DNA of 64,000 bases from an uncultured Oscillospiraceae bacterium (lineage in GTDB: Bacteria > Bacillota > Clostridia > Oscillospirales > Ruminococcaceae): NCBI GenBank assembly GCA_934481355.1, contig CAKSPH010000006.1:1-64000 (forward strand), read 5' to 3'. Under the pieces are notes generated by a model. It was not told where the DNA came from, made no database searches, and saw nothing but the letters and a program-made list of their open reading frames with translations. Of the stretch, positions 1 to 7,546 are shown one piece after another. The position numbers and the translations under genes are program-made. Within the stretch, counting starts at the first letter, position 1. Each line of letters starts with the position of its first letter.

Positions 1-3000
1 GGTTATTTTCGAGGATTTTCCAACAGATGATGAATCAGTTGTCGGGATATCGAAATTAAGGATACCATTGCTGAAAGATACAGAATCCGGAGTGAAAACA
101 TCTGGATCGGGCTCATCTATCACAACGATCGGTTCTTCCATGTCTCCGGTATCGTCAGGCAGTCCTTTTATTTCCACTGACTTATTGCCTATATCCGTCC
201 ATATATAGGGCAGTTCCACATCCGGGATGACTTTTACCGCCTTAACGATAGTAAAGTTCCAGTCGCCGGAGGTAAACGGAACTGTCGTTCCGGCGATGTT
301 GCCGGATTCATTCACGCTTACGCTGACGGTGTAGGTGCCGGGAGTTATCGGCTCTGCTTCGTTGTTGTTTTCATCAAAGTACTTCACTTCCAGAAGCTCG
401 TTTACTTCCTCCGGAAGACGGTCTGATGTCACATAAGCCGCCTTTGCGCTGCCGCTGTAGCTGAGTTCTGCGGGCGGCGTAAATCTGATATCATCTGCTG
501 TGAGGGTCGTCTTTCCGATGGTGAATTTCCAGCTTTCATCGGTAAGCCCATTAACAGCGGGATAAACGCTCCCGGCTTCAACGTCGATTTTTACAGTATA
601 GACGCCGGGTAATATCGGCTGAGTTTCGCCGCCGTTCTCATCGAAATACTTCAACGTTATCTTGCCGACTCCGGTCACACCGGCCGCAGGAACTACGCTT
701 GCAGTATGCGCCATACCGCTGTATTCAACGGGAAGAATCGGAGCGCTGAAAACAAAGTCGGAAGCAGTCAGTTCGACAGGAACCAGATTGACCGTTTTTT
801 CCGCAGTTTTTCCGTCAAACAGTGCATTTCCGGTGAACTTCACAACAAACGAGCGCTCCCCGGGTTCAAACCTGTCGGAGACTTCGGCTTCAGCGCCGTC
901 TGAATCATATGTCACGACTGCGGAAAGCTTCACATTGTCAGAATAAAGCTCCAGCTTATCAGCGTTGCCATCGGAAAGTACCGAGAAATAACCGAAGCTT
1001 TCGCCGAATTTTATCTGCGCGTCAAGCGTGAATGCCGGTACGTCTGCAACGGTAAACGGTTCAGCCCCCGCGCAGTCGATGGTAAGTCTTGCGTCATACT
1101 CATAAGCCGGGAAAACGGACGTTCCCTTAAAACCCGGAAAATATAAAGTAGTGCTGTCGTGTGGTCTGACATCCCATATCTTATTGTCAAGCTTCATCAG
1201 CGTCAGTGCATTTTCAGATATCATGTCAAACGTGGAAACGCCCGTGCCGATGCCATTGTTGAATCTGTATATATCGCTGTTATAATAGCAGTTTGTGATT
1301 TTGCTGGTGTAGGTTTCACTTCCACACACGCCGCCTGCGCTTTTCTTTTCTGCCATTTTTACGAGACTGTAGCAATTTTCGATAGTCCCGTAGTTAGTGC
1401 CGCAGATACCGCCGATATAATCAGTACCTCTCAGTTCCACAATGGAGAAGCAGTTGCTTATTGTGCCTGAATTTCGCCCGGCGATACCGCCGACCTCATT
1501 TTTTCCCGTGACAGACGAATCAATTAGACCGACTTGCGAAACTGAGCCGTCTGAGCCTATAAACGCAAACAGACCTACACAGCTGTCGTTGATATCAGCA
1601 TGCAGTCCGCTTATCGTGTGTCCGCAGCCGTCGAATGTTCCATTGTAGCGTTTATTGTATGTGCCTATGGGCGTCCATGCGCGGGTGCATATTACATTTT
1701 CGGTCATCAGCGCATTGATATTCACTTTTCCGCCGTTAACGGCTTCGGAGAACCTGAAAAGCTCGTCTTCATTCGAAATACGGTAAACTCCGCAAACAGT
1801 GCATATCCCGTTTTCATCAAAGCTGTGATCCCTGAGTTCGCCTGCAACCGGGATCTTCTCGATTGCGTCACAGACGGAGCACTTCATAACGATATATTCA
1901 GGCTCCACACAGGTAGCCGGAATGTGCTGACTGGTTTCAACGTAATTGTGCTTCAGCTTCTCTATTCTGGACTCAACGGCTAAATTGCAGCGATTGCAGA
2001 CATAATACTGATGTCCATACTCCTTACAAGTTGGCTGTGTGTCTACTACTATTTTAGTTTTGTTATGTCCGAGCGCTTTTACAGTTTCGTCCGGCACATT
2101 TTTCTTCATCTGGCACAGGCTGCATTCCATGATTATCTGCTTGCAGCTGGTGCAGTTCGGAGGTATCTCCCCGGTCTCCTGCCAGTTGTGTTCGCAGGTA
2201 TTCGTTGTGCCGTCAAACTCCAGCTTGCTGCCGGTTTTCTTCATCGTAAGGGTGTATTTTTTATCCGACATCTTATAGTTCGGATCCACTTGTATCAGAT
2301 AAGTGTCAGAACTGAGCTTCGTCACGCTTTTGATTTTCATCCAACTCGTCGCAGAAGACTCCTGCAGAATAAGTTCGTCAGCCGTCAGGCTGCTGACTTC
2401 CTGGGTGAACTTTACCTCTATCGTCTGGTCTGTGCGCGCTGAAACGCTGCTCAGGAATTTTCCGACTGTCACACTGACTGTGGCTGTCAGGGTTCCCTCA
2501 TCATCCGCGGATGAGGCAGCAGTTCTTTTTGAATAAATCGTAATGGTTGCAGTACCCTCGCCCACAGCGGTCACAACACCGGTTTTCATGTTAACAGTTG
2601 CAACGTCGTTGTTGTCGCTGAAATATCTGATAATATCCGTGGAATTTGACGGAGTCAGAGCCACCGATATCTCCGCAGTGCTTCCTATGTCTGTAAGGTA
2701 TATTTCACTTTCAGACGGCGTGACGCTTGTCGCACGCAGACAAACTTTAATCGTATCTGTGGCAATAGTCTTTCCCGTGGATTGATTCACACCCCTTATC
2801 TGCACGCTTCCCGGACCTACCGCAGTAAGCACACCGTTTCTTTTGCCGACTGTCGCCACATCTTTATTATCCGAATAAAAATAAACTTCTGCACCGTCAA
2901 CCTTGATCTTAAAGCTTTCACCAACGTCTATTATTGCCGGAATAGCACTTCCGTCAGTTTTGGTAAGCTTATATGCCGCAAAAACCGTCATCGGCATAAC

Positions 3001-3060
3001 GGACATCATCAGAGTTAAAGCGACGGCAACCGCCGTGAAAATACTGATAAATCGTTTCAT
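1..3060 (-). CDS. Large secreted Big-domain/GLUG surface protein (3' end cut by window)
   Basis: 1020 codons are visible and the frame stays open to base 1, so the C-terminus is missing. The start at 3058-3060 follows GGGAGGAAAAAGA. Residues 1-29 form a signal peptide ending near VFA-A. Two bacterial Ig-like (Big_2-type) domains follow at about 35-205, each with the typical 'VATV...G.V.AVG.G' pattern. Residues about 285-425 hold several CxxC pairs in repeats of the 'CxxC...C..H' kind common in clostridial wall proteins. Residues about 520-560 carry GLUG-type repeats ('GGIAGRNSGTISNC'). Beyond about 670 come tandem beta-rich repeats of about 85 residues resembling MBG-type domains. No catalytic domain is seen. 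It is probably an adhesin or a scaffold of the cell surface; the anchoring signal would lie beyond the window. Exact domain names are inference from motif appearance. Confidence 0.85.
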   Translation of the reverse strand, partial: MKRFISIFTAVAVALTLMMSVMPMTVFAAYKLTKTDGSAIPAIIDVGESFKIKVDGAEVYFYSDNKDVATVGKRNGVLTAVGPGSVQIRGVNQSTGKTIATDTIKVCLRATSVTPSESEIYLTDIGSTAEISVALTPSNSTDIIRYFSDNNDVATVNMKTGVVTAVGEGTATITIYSKRTAASSADDEGTLTATVSVTVGKFLSSVSARTDQTIEVKFTQEVSSLTADELILQESSATSWMKIKSVTKLSSDTYLIQVDPNYKMSDKKYTLTMKKTGSKLEFDGTTNTCEHNWQETGEIPPNCTSCKQIIMECSLCQMKKNVPDETVKALGHNKTKIVVDTQPTCKEYGHQYYVCNRCNLAVESRIEKLKHNYVETSQHIPATCVEPEYIVMKCSVCDAIEKIPVAGELRDHSFDENGICTVCGVYRISNEDELFRFSEAVNGGKVNINALMTENVICTRAWTPIGTYNKRYNGTFDGCGHTISGLHADINDSCVGLFAFIGSDGSVSQVGLIDSSVTGKNEVGGIAGRNSGTISNCFSIVELRGTDYIGGICGTNYGTIENCYSLVKMAEKKSAGGVCGSETYTSKITNCYYNSDIYRFNNGIGTGVSTFDMISENALTLMKLDNKIWDVRPHDSTTLYFPGFKGTSVFPAYEYDARLTIDCAGAEPFTVADVPAFTLDAQIKFGESFGYFSVLSDGNADKLELYSDNVKLSAVVTYDSDGAEAEVSDRFEPGERSFVVKFTGNALFDGKTAEKTVNLVPVELTASDFVFSAPILPVEYSGMAHTASVVPAAGVTGVGKITLKYFDENGGETQPILPGVYTVKIDVEAGSVYPAVNGLTDESWKFTIGKTTLTADDIRFTPPAELSYSGSAKAAYVTSDRLPEEVNELLEVKYFDENNNEAEPITPGTYTVSVSVNESGNIAGTTVPFTSGDWNFTIVKAVKVIPDVELPYIWTDIGNKSVEIKGLPDDTGDMEEPIVVIDEPDPDVFTPDSVSFSNGILNFDIPTTDSSSVGKSSKIT

Positions 3061-3131
3061 TCTTTTTCCTCCCGGTGATCACGCTGCAGACGATACAGCT
3101 TCGAACATTAAAGCGCATTTTTAATCCGTAT

Positions 3132-3255
3132 GGTCACCTACAAAAATCTCGTGTGAATAAAAATGTATATAGCGTACCGCCTGCTTAATCGGACTCCCCT
3201 GCAATTCAGCACACTCTGCTCATTTCCCTTTTCAAACCGTTTTTATAGATTTCCC
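3132..3255. repeat. MITE-like element, family A, degenerate copy
   Basis: Starts GGTCACCTACAAAAATC and ends with a decayed form of the inverted end. The interior keeps 'gaataaaaatgtatatagcg' and 'cacactctgc', which are shared with the other family A copies. It lies in the 5' leader of the surface-protein gene. Confidence 0.6.
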
Positions 3256-3265
3256 TTATTACAAT

Positions 3266-3294
3266 ATTATACCATTTCGGCTTCGAATTGTCAA
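3266..3294 (-). promoter_or_regulatory. Promoter of the surface-protein gene
   Basis: On the minus strand TTGACA (3289-3294), a 17-base spacer and TATAAT (3266-3271). Transcription would start near 3259, giving a leader of about 200 bases that contains almost all of a MITE-like element. Confidence 0.7.
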
Positions 3295-3359
3295 TGGTTT
3301 ATTCCTAATTGTCGCAATTTGCTTCATGAGTGTTAAAAATCAATACCGTTTTAATATCT

Positions 3360-3405
3360 GGAAGCCTCTGAAAACCGGGACGCGAGCAGATTTTCAGAGG
3401 TCGCC
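3360..3405. repeat. Short MITE-like element, family B, 46 bp
   Basis: Inverted ends GGAAGCCTCTGAAAA and TTTTCAGAGGTCGCC flank only 'ccgggacgcgagcaga'. This looks like an internal deletion derivative of the longer family B copies. Confidence 0.6.
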
Positions 3406-3410
3406 TATAA

Positions 3411-3445
3411 AAAAAGGACGCATTTCAGTGAAAAGCGTCCTTTTT
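3411..3445. terminator. Intrinsic terminator, bidirectional
   Basis: Perfect 11-base stem AAAAAGGACGC (3411-3421) and GCGTCCTTTTT (3435-3445) with a 13-base loop. It lies about 100 bases past the stop of the DUF4358-type lipoprotein gene and can end the minus-strand mannanase transcript. Confidence 0.8.
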
Positions 3446-3548
3446 ATTTGGTCAGGGTATGGCACTACAAGTCCTTTTGTAATGCGGATTTGCGACTTTA
3501 TCCCTTCGATGTCCCCTGTAAGCAGGGGGTCTTCACATTCAATAGGGA

Positions 3549-4280
3549 TCAGTTAACGCCGGTTGCGCTATCGTCCATTCCATCGCCGCCAAAACCAGCC
3601 GTCGGAGCATTGATGTCTACCTCGCCCTCGCCGGTGCCGAAGTAAATAGGAGCGCCGATCTCATCGGTAGGAACATTCTCCTCATAAGTGGGCTCCGGAA
3701 CCTCGAGCTTTGTGATCTCATCGCCGGGCTTGTAAGCCTCCATAACATCAGCGATCTGAGAACCGATCTGGTGTACTATAATATAATAGTATCCGTCAGA
3801 GGTAACGCCCTCAACCGCGCCTGCCGCCGCTATCTCCTGATCAGGATAGAATGCCGCGCCGTCCTTGATATAAGCGAAGTGCTCGTCAAGCTGGGACTTT
3901 ACAGCGTCCTCATTGCCTGCCTTGGGCTTTGCAATGATTATCTCGTTGAGGTGTACGCTCATCATGGCGTTGGATATATAATACTCGTCCAGCAGGTCAA
4001 CGTCAAGATTGAAAAGGGTCTTGATGATCTCGCCGTCGGAGATCTCCTCCATATCGGGCCACTCAACGCATCCGTTTACAGCCTCTGCGAGGTCGGATAC
4101 GGTGCGCTCAGCCGCGGGAGCCTCTGCCTGAGATGTGCCGCTCGTTGTGCTGGAATCAGCCGCAGAGCTTGTGGAATTTGCAGAGCTTGTGGAGCTGCTG
4201 GAATTATTGTTGTTGGAGCAGCCGGTGAATGCTGCTGTAATAGCCGCAAGAGCCACTGCTGTTGCTAAAAACTTCTTCAT
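3549..4280 (-). CDS. DUF4358-like lipoprotein
   Basis: 243 residues. The N-terminus is a lipoprotein signal peptide: a lysine pair, a hydrophobic stretch and a lipobox ending TGC at residue 21, followed by an Asn/Ser/Thr-rich linker to about residue 55. The remaining 'LAEAVNGCVEWPDMEEISD...' through 'YYYIIVHQIG' region resembles the DUF4358 family of clostridial lipoproteins, whose function is unknown. The C-terminus is acidic and glycine-rich. It follows the GH26 gene by 18 bases, with AGGAAAGGA before the ATG, so it is probably in the same transcript. It may bind something at the outer face of the membrane, but nothing in the sequence shows a ligand. Confidence 0.8.
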   Translation of the reverse strand: MKKFLATAVALAAITAAFTGCSNNNNSSSSTSSANSTSSAADSSTTSGTSQAEAPAAERTVSDLAEAVNGCVEWPDMEEISDGEIIKTLFNLDVDLLDEYYISNAMMSVHLNEIIIAKPKAGNEDAVKSQLDEHFAYIKDGAAFYPDQEIAAAGAVEGVTSDGYYYIIVHQIGSQIADVMEAYKPGDEITKLEVPEPTYEENVPTDEIGAPIYFGTGEGEVDINAPTAGFGGDGMDDSATGVN

Positions 4281-4298
4281 AATCGTTTCCTTTCCTGT

Positions 4299-5450
4299 TT
4301 ACCTTTGCTTTTTCTCTTTGTTCAGCCACTGTGTAAGCGAATACGGCAGCGGCTTCTTCTCCCGGTCATACCACGGGAGATCCTCAAGGGTCACTACCCT
4401 GGGGTCATTGAACACACGCTTCAGGAAAGCGTCGTCCATATACTTTGGATTCGGTCCGGGCATTCCATTTTCGTCAAGGACCGGGTGCCAGTTATCGTCC
4501 GTATCATACACGAACGAGCCCCACCACGGGAGCCACCAGAGCCAGTTTGCGCCGTCTTTCTCCATTTCGTCCGGGTCGGGGATTATCCCGCACTCGGAGA
4601 GCGTCAGCAGCTTGCCGGAGGTGTAGCTCTCCAGGCTGCGGTAGCGCTCTATCTGCGAACGATGCGTTGGCTTCTCGTCATAGATGTCGTCGCCGGCGAT
4701 GTCGTAGCTGTTCGGGCTCACCGCCATGAACGGAGCCTGACCGTTCCACACCCATATAAGATTGCGCAGCTTGTGGCAGTTCATGAATCTGTCAAATATC
4801 GTGTACCACAGCTTCTTGTAAGCCGCAACGCTCTGTGGCTCCGGCTTTGAGGTGCCTCCGCGGTTTCCCCACCAGAACCAGTCGCCGTTAGCCTCGTGGA
4901 GAGGTCTCCACAGCACCGGTATATCCTGATGCTCCAGCATTTTCAGGGCGTCCGCAACCAGATCTATCTCATAGATGATGAAATCATGCTCCGGTGTGCC
5001 CTCCTGAACGGCGCGGAGCAGATCGAATCCGGTTTTGCGGTCATAGTTGGTGGTCTTGTAGTAGAACGAGCTGAGCTTAGAAAAGTCGCTCATATCGTCC
5101 GGAGCGTTCCAGTGCCAGCACATGGTGAGGATACCTCCGGTGCGGCGCGCCCAGTCCACCGCCCTGCCCAGTTGGTCATAACCGCGCGCAAGCCCGCTTA
5201 TTCCCATGAAATCATAGCCGCGTATTGCGGGAAGCTTCCCTGTGGCGTTCCAGTAGACAAGGTCCTCTTTCTCGTCCTCCCAGAGATACTGCTGACCCGA
5301 GATAAATTTCTTACCGCGGCATGATTTAAGAAATTCCCACAGGCGGATAGTATTCGGCGTAGGGTCGGGAGTTATCAGTTTTCCCGGCTCTGCCGGCTTT
5401 TCTGACAGGCTCTTTTCAAGGGCCGCAAAGTCTGTTCTGTAATGAGTCAT
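4299..5450 (-). CDS. Glycoside hydrolase family 26 beta-mannanase
   Basis: 383 residues. GH26 enzymes are retaining (beta/alpha)8 hydrolases that cleave beta-1,4-mannosidic bonds in mannan and glucomannan. The family signature is plain: 'WRPLHEANGDWFWWG' holds the general acid/base Glu186, and 'LSECG' holds the nucleophile Glu286. 'CWHWNAP' near residue 111 and 'WVWN' near 233 are also typical substrate-cleft segments. There is no signal peptide, carbohydrate-binding module or dockerin, so the enzyme is predicted to be cytoplasmic and to act on imported manno-oligosaccharides. The start was chosen because AGGAGG lies 10 bases upstream. It lies 247 bases after another glycosidase gene and 18 bases before a lipoprotein gene. 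Confidence 0.92.
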   Translation of the reverse strand: MTHYRTDFAALEKSLSEKPAEPGKLITPDPTPNTIRLWEFLKSCRGKKFISGQQYLWEDEKEDLVYWNATGKLPAIRGYDFMGISGLARGYDQLGRAVDWARRTGGILTMCWHWNAPDDMSDFSKLSSFYYKTTNYDRKTGFDLLRAVQEGTPEHDFIIYEIDLVADALKMLEHQDIPVLWRPLHEANGDWFWWGNRGGTSKPEPQSVAAYKKLWYTIFDRFMNCHKLRNLIWVWNGQAPFMAVSPNSYDIAGDDIYDEKPTHRSQIERYRSLESYTSGKLLTLSECGIIPDPDEMEKDGANWLWWLPWWGSFVYDTDDNWHPVLDENGMPGPNPKYMDDAFLKRVFNDPRVVTLEDLPWYDREKKPLPYSLTQWLNKEKKQR

Positions 5451-5654
5451 TATGTCAAATCCTCCTGTGTTTCCGGCACATTGTCAATGAGTATACAATA
5501 CTATTGTGAAAATGATGTGATAGACTAATGATTCCGGCTATGCTTTTTTTATATGTCAGCCAACGCGCGGTAATAAATATTGTGCGCCGCCGATGTCCGA
5601 AAAACAGCGGAAAAACTGCCCGGAGAAATTCTCCGGAATAATTTACATTCACGC

Positions 5655-5683
5655 AAAAACAGGGGCGGAGCACCGTCCCTGTT
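5655..5683 (-). terminator. Intrinsic terminator after the first glycosidase gene
   Basis: Read on the minus strand, AAACAGGGACGG, loop TGCT, CCGCCCCTGTTT with one mismatch, then TTT. It starts about 15 bases past the stop codon at 5698, so the following GH26 gene depends on read-through or on a promoter of its own, which is not obvious. Confidence 0.7.
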
Positions 5684-5697
5684 TATTCTCGCTTTTA

Positions 5698-7143
5698 TCA
5701 GCCTTCAATAATGGGAGCGAATCTGATACGGATGTTCGGCAGCTTTGTAATGGTGGTGTAGTAGTTTGTCTGCCAGTCATCGCCCTGAGAGGGGTCGTTC
5801 TCACCGGAAGCGGGAGGAGCAAAGATCTTGAGGGTCAGGTCAGCCGCGCCGTCGAGGGGCTTTTCAAAGAATGCCGGCATAAAGTCGATTGTCTTAGCTT
5901 CGGGGCTCTTGTAGAACCACTTGCCGTTGAGCTCCATCATAAGGTTGAGCGGCTCGTCAAAGGTTGCCTCGCAGAATACCGGGCTCTTGTCGAAATGGAG
6001 CGGGACAGCTATACCGTCAGCGTCCTCGCTGCCGCCCCAGCGGAGCTTCACGGGGAGCTGCGCCTCAGCGCCCTGAGTCATGGACGGATAGAAATACTCG
6101 TCGTGGATTATCTCCTTGTAGGTCTGGAGCGCGGGCTGCTCAATTCCTACGTCCTTGTTGTTCGGATCCTCGATCTCAAGTCCCAGTCTGCCGCGGTCGC
6201 GGAACTGATAGAATGTAAATCCGCTGAACCAGCCCTGCTCCGGGTCGTTCTTCAGCATATCGCAGAATTCCCTGATCATCGCAGCCTGATCGTAAGGACC
6301 GGTTACATCGCCGTCAGCGTTGAACTCGCTCATTACCATGGGCTTAGATACGCCGCCGCAGAGCTCCTTGTAGCGCTTCTGGGAGAGCTTTGTCAGGTTG
6401 TAGGTGTCTGCAACCTTACTTCTGCTGAAGCTGGTGCCGCCAACGTCCGCCACATCGTAAGGCCAGCCCCAGTGAAGGCTCATGTACTTGTCAACGGACC
6501 ATATATCGGTTGCCCTTACAGCGTCTGCGAATTCCTTTTCCATCTCGATTTCGCCGCCCTTTTCAGGGTGCTCAACTCCGCCGATGCAGAGGATGGTGGA
6601 AACATTCGGAGCTTCCTTTTTGATAATGTTGTGGAAGCGCACATAGAAATCCGCGATCTGCTGGTATGTAGCGCGCTTGGTGAAGCTGAACCAGTTGCCG
6701 GTTGCCTCATGGTTGATGCGGAGCTGCATTCTGCCGTATGTGCGAAGCTCCTGAGCTATCTTGACGAGGTAGTCGTCAGTGAGGTTCGGGTCGATGGTCA
6801 TGGTGAGGATAACGTCCTGACCGTGACGGCGCACGTCCTTCATGCAGATGAAAGGCTCGCCGTCGGTCGTGCCGCCGATGCCGCCCTTATAGGTGAAATA
6901 ATCATCATAGGGATAGTCCCACTGGAAGCTTACCTCCTGATCTGCGAATGCGTCGCGCGCACGCGCAGGCCATGTCTTGTCCAGCGGATAGTAGCAGTAC
7001 ATCAGGCTTATCGCGCGGTGCGGTCTGCCCATTTTGTGGAGGATATAATCCTGATTAACGTACTCGCCGCGCTCGCTTCCGTCGCCGAGGTCTACTGCGC
7101 ACTTTGCCGCGCCCATTTCGATTGCATAGATCTTCTGTTCCAT
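5698..7143 (-). CDS. Putative clan GH-A glycoside hydrolase, GH26-like
   Basis: 481 residues, no signal peptide. The segment 'LRINHEATGNWFSF' (about 141-154) matches the acid/base strand of GH26 ('RPxHExNGxWFWW') with candidate Glu146. 'MVMSEFNADGD' (about 269-279) resembles the nucleophile strand with candidate Glu273. A (beta/alpha)8 barrel would occupy about residues 40-340, followed by a C-terminal domain of about 130 residues that looks beta-rich. The match to GH26 is weaker than for the neighbouring mannanase, so this could be a divergent subfamily or a related family acting on another beta-glycan. It is the first gene after a promoter overlapped by a cre-like operator, which points to control by carbon source. 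The RBS is GAAAGGAAG, eight bases before the ATG. Confidence 0.75.
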   Translation of the reverse strand: MEQKIYAIEMGAAKCAVDLGDGSERGEYVNQDYILHKMGRPHRAISLMYCYYPLDKTWPARARDAFADQEVSFQWDYPYDDYFTYKGGIGGTTDGEPFICMKDVRRHGQDVILTMTIDPNLTDDYLVKIAQELRTYGRMQLRINHEATGNWFSFTKRATYQQIADFYVRFHNIIKKEAPNVSTILCIGGVEHPEKGGEIEMEKEFADAVRATDIWSVDKYMSLHWGWPYDVADVGGTSFSRSKVADTYNLTKLSQKRYKELCGGVSKPMVMSEFNADGDVTGPYDQAAMIREFCDMLKNDPEQGWFSGFTFYQFRDRGRLGLEIEDPNNKDVGIEQPALQTYKEIIHDEYFYPSMTQGAEAQLPVKLRWGGSEDADGIAVPLHFDKSPVFCEATFDEPLNLMMELNGKWFYKSPEAKTIDFMPAFFEKPLDGAADLTLKIFAPPASGENDPSQGDDWQTNYYTTITKLPNIRIRFAPIIEG

Positions 7144-7202
7144 TGGTGTTCTTCCTTTCAGATTTTACGCTCGTCCGCGTGTATTCAGCTTAATTTATAT
7201 GT

Positions 7203-7231
7203 ATTATATCATATCCTGTAAACGTTTTCAA
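7203..7231 (-). promoter_or_regulatory. Promoter of the glycosidase operon
   Basis: On the minus strand TTGAAA (7226-7231), 17 bases, TATAAT (7203-7208). It lies about 60 bases before the start codon of the GH26-like gene. Confidence 0.75.
7217..7230. promoter_or_regulatory. cre-like operator overlapping the -35 box
   Basis: TGTAAACGTTTTCA fits the published catabolite responsive element consensus TGWNANCGNTNWCA at every fixed position. It overlaps the -35 hexamer, a position where a bound LacI-family protein (CcpA or a mannoside repressor) would block RNA polymerase. Confidence 0.6.
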
Positions 7232-7386
7232 GAGGTTTGCGGAAATTTTATCAGAAAATATTCCCGGAACATCGCAAAATCTTACCACGGCGACCTCGGC
7301 GATACATAAAAAACCAGATAATGTGATCAGGCGACATCCACTGTGGTTTATATGTCCGATTCGTATAAAAAAATATCAATTTTGTA

Positions 7387-7415
7387 TTGAAGTTTTCACG
7401 TCTATATGCTATAAT
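7387..7415 (+). promoter_or_regulatory. Promoter of the DUF342/FapA-like gene
   Basis: TTGAAG (7387-7392), 17-base spacer, TATAAT (7410-7415). It leaves a 5' leader of about 125 bases. The rest of the 403-base gap (7144-7546) holds the divergent glycosidase promoter and a leader terminator; nothing else was seen. Confidence 0.65.
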
Positions 7416-7460
7416 AATATATAAGAGTATTATCTTCTGAAATACGAAAACAGAAACACG

Positions 7461-7497
7461 GCTGAAGCCCGCCGGAACAAAGCAGGCTTCGGTATTT
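7461..7497 (+). terminator. Possible leader terminator (attenuator) before the FapA-like gene
   Basis: Stem 'GAAGCC..GC' against 'GC.GGCTTC' followed by a run of seven T, all inside the untranslated leader and about 50 bases before the start codon. No known riboswitch core was recognised upstream of it. It could instead be a plain terminator for a short RNA. Confidence 0.5.
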
Positions 7498-7546
7498 TTT
7501 TCTGCCGCAGCAGCGGCATGGCTACATTTGAAATGGCGGTGTTATT

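Noticed and set aside
5593..7221. 542-codon plus-strand open frame opposite the GH26-like gene
   Set aside because: It runs through the terminator and promoter of the real gene and shows no domain; the minus-strand protein has glycosidase motifs.
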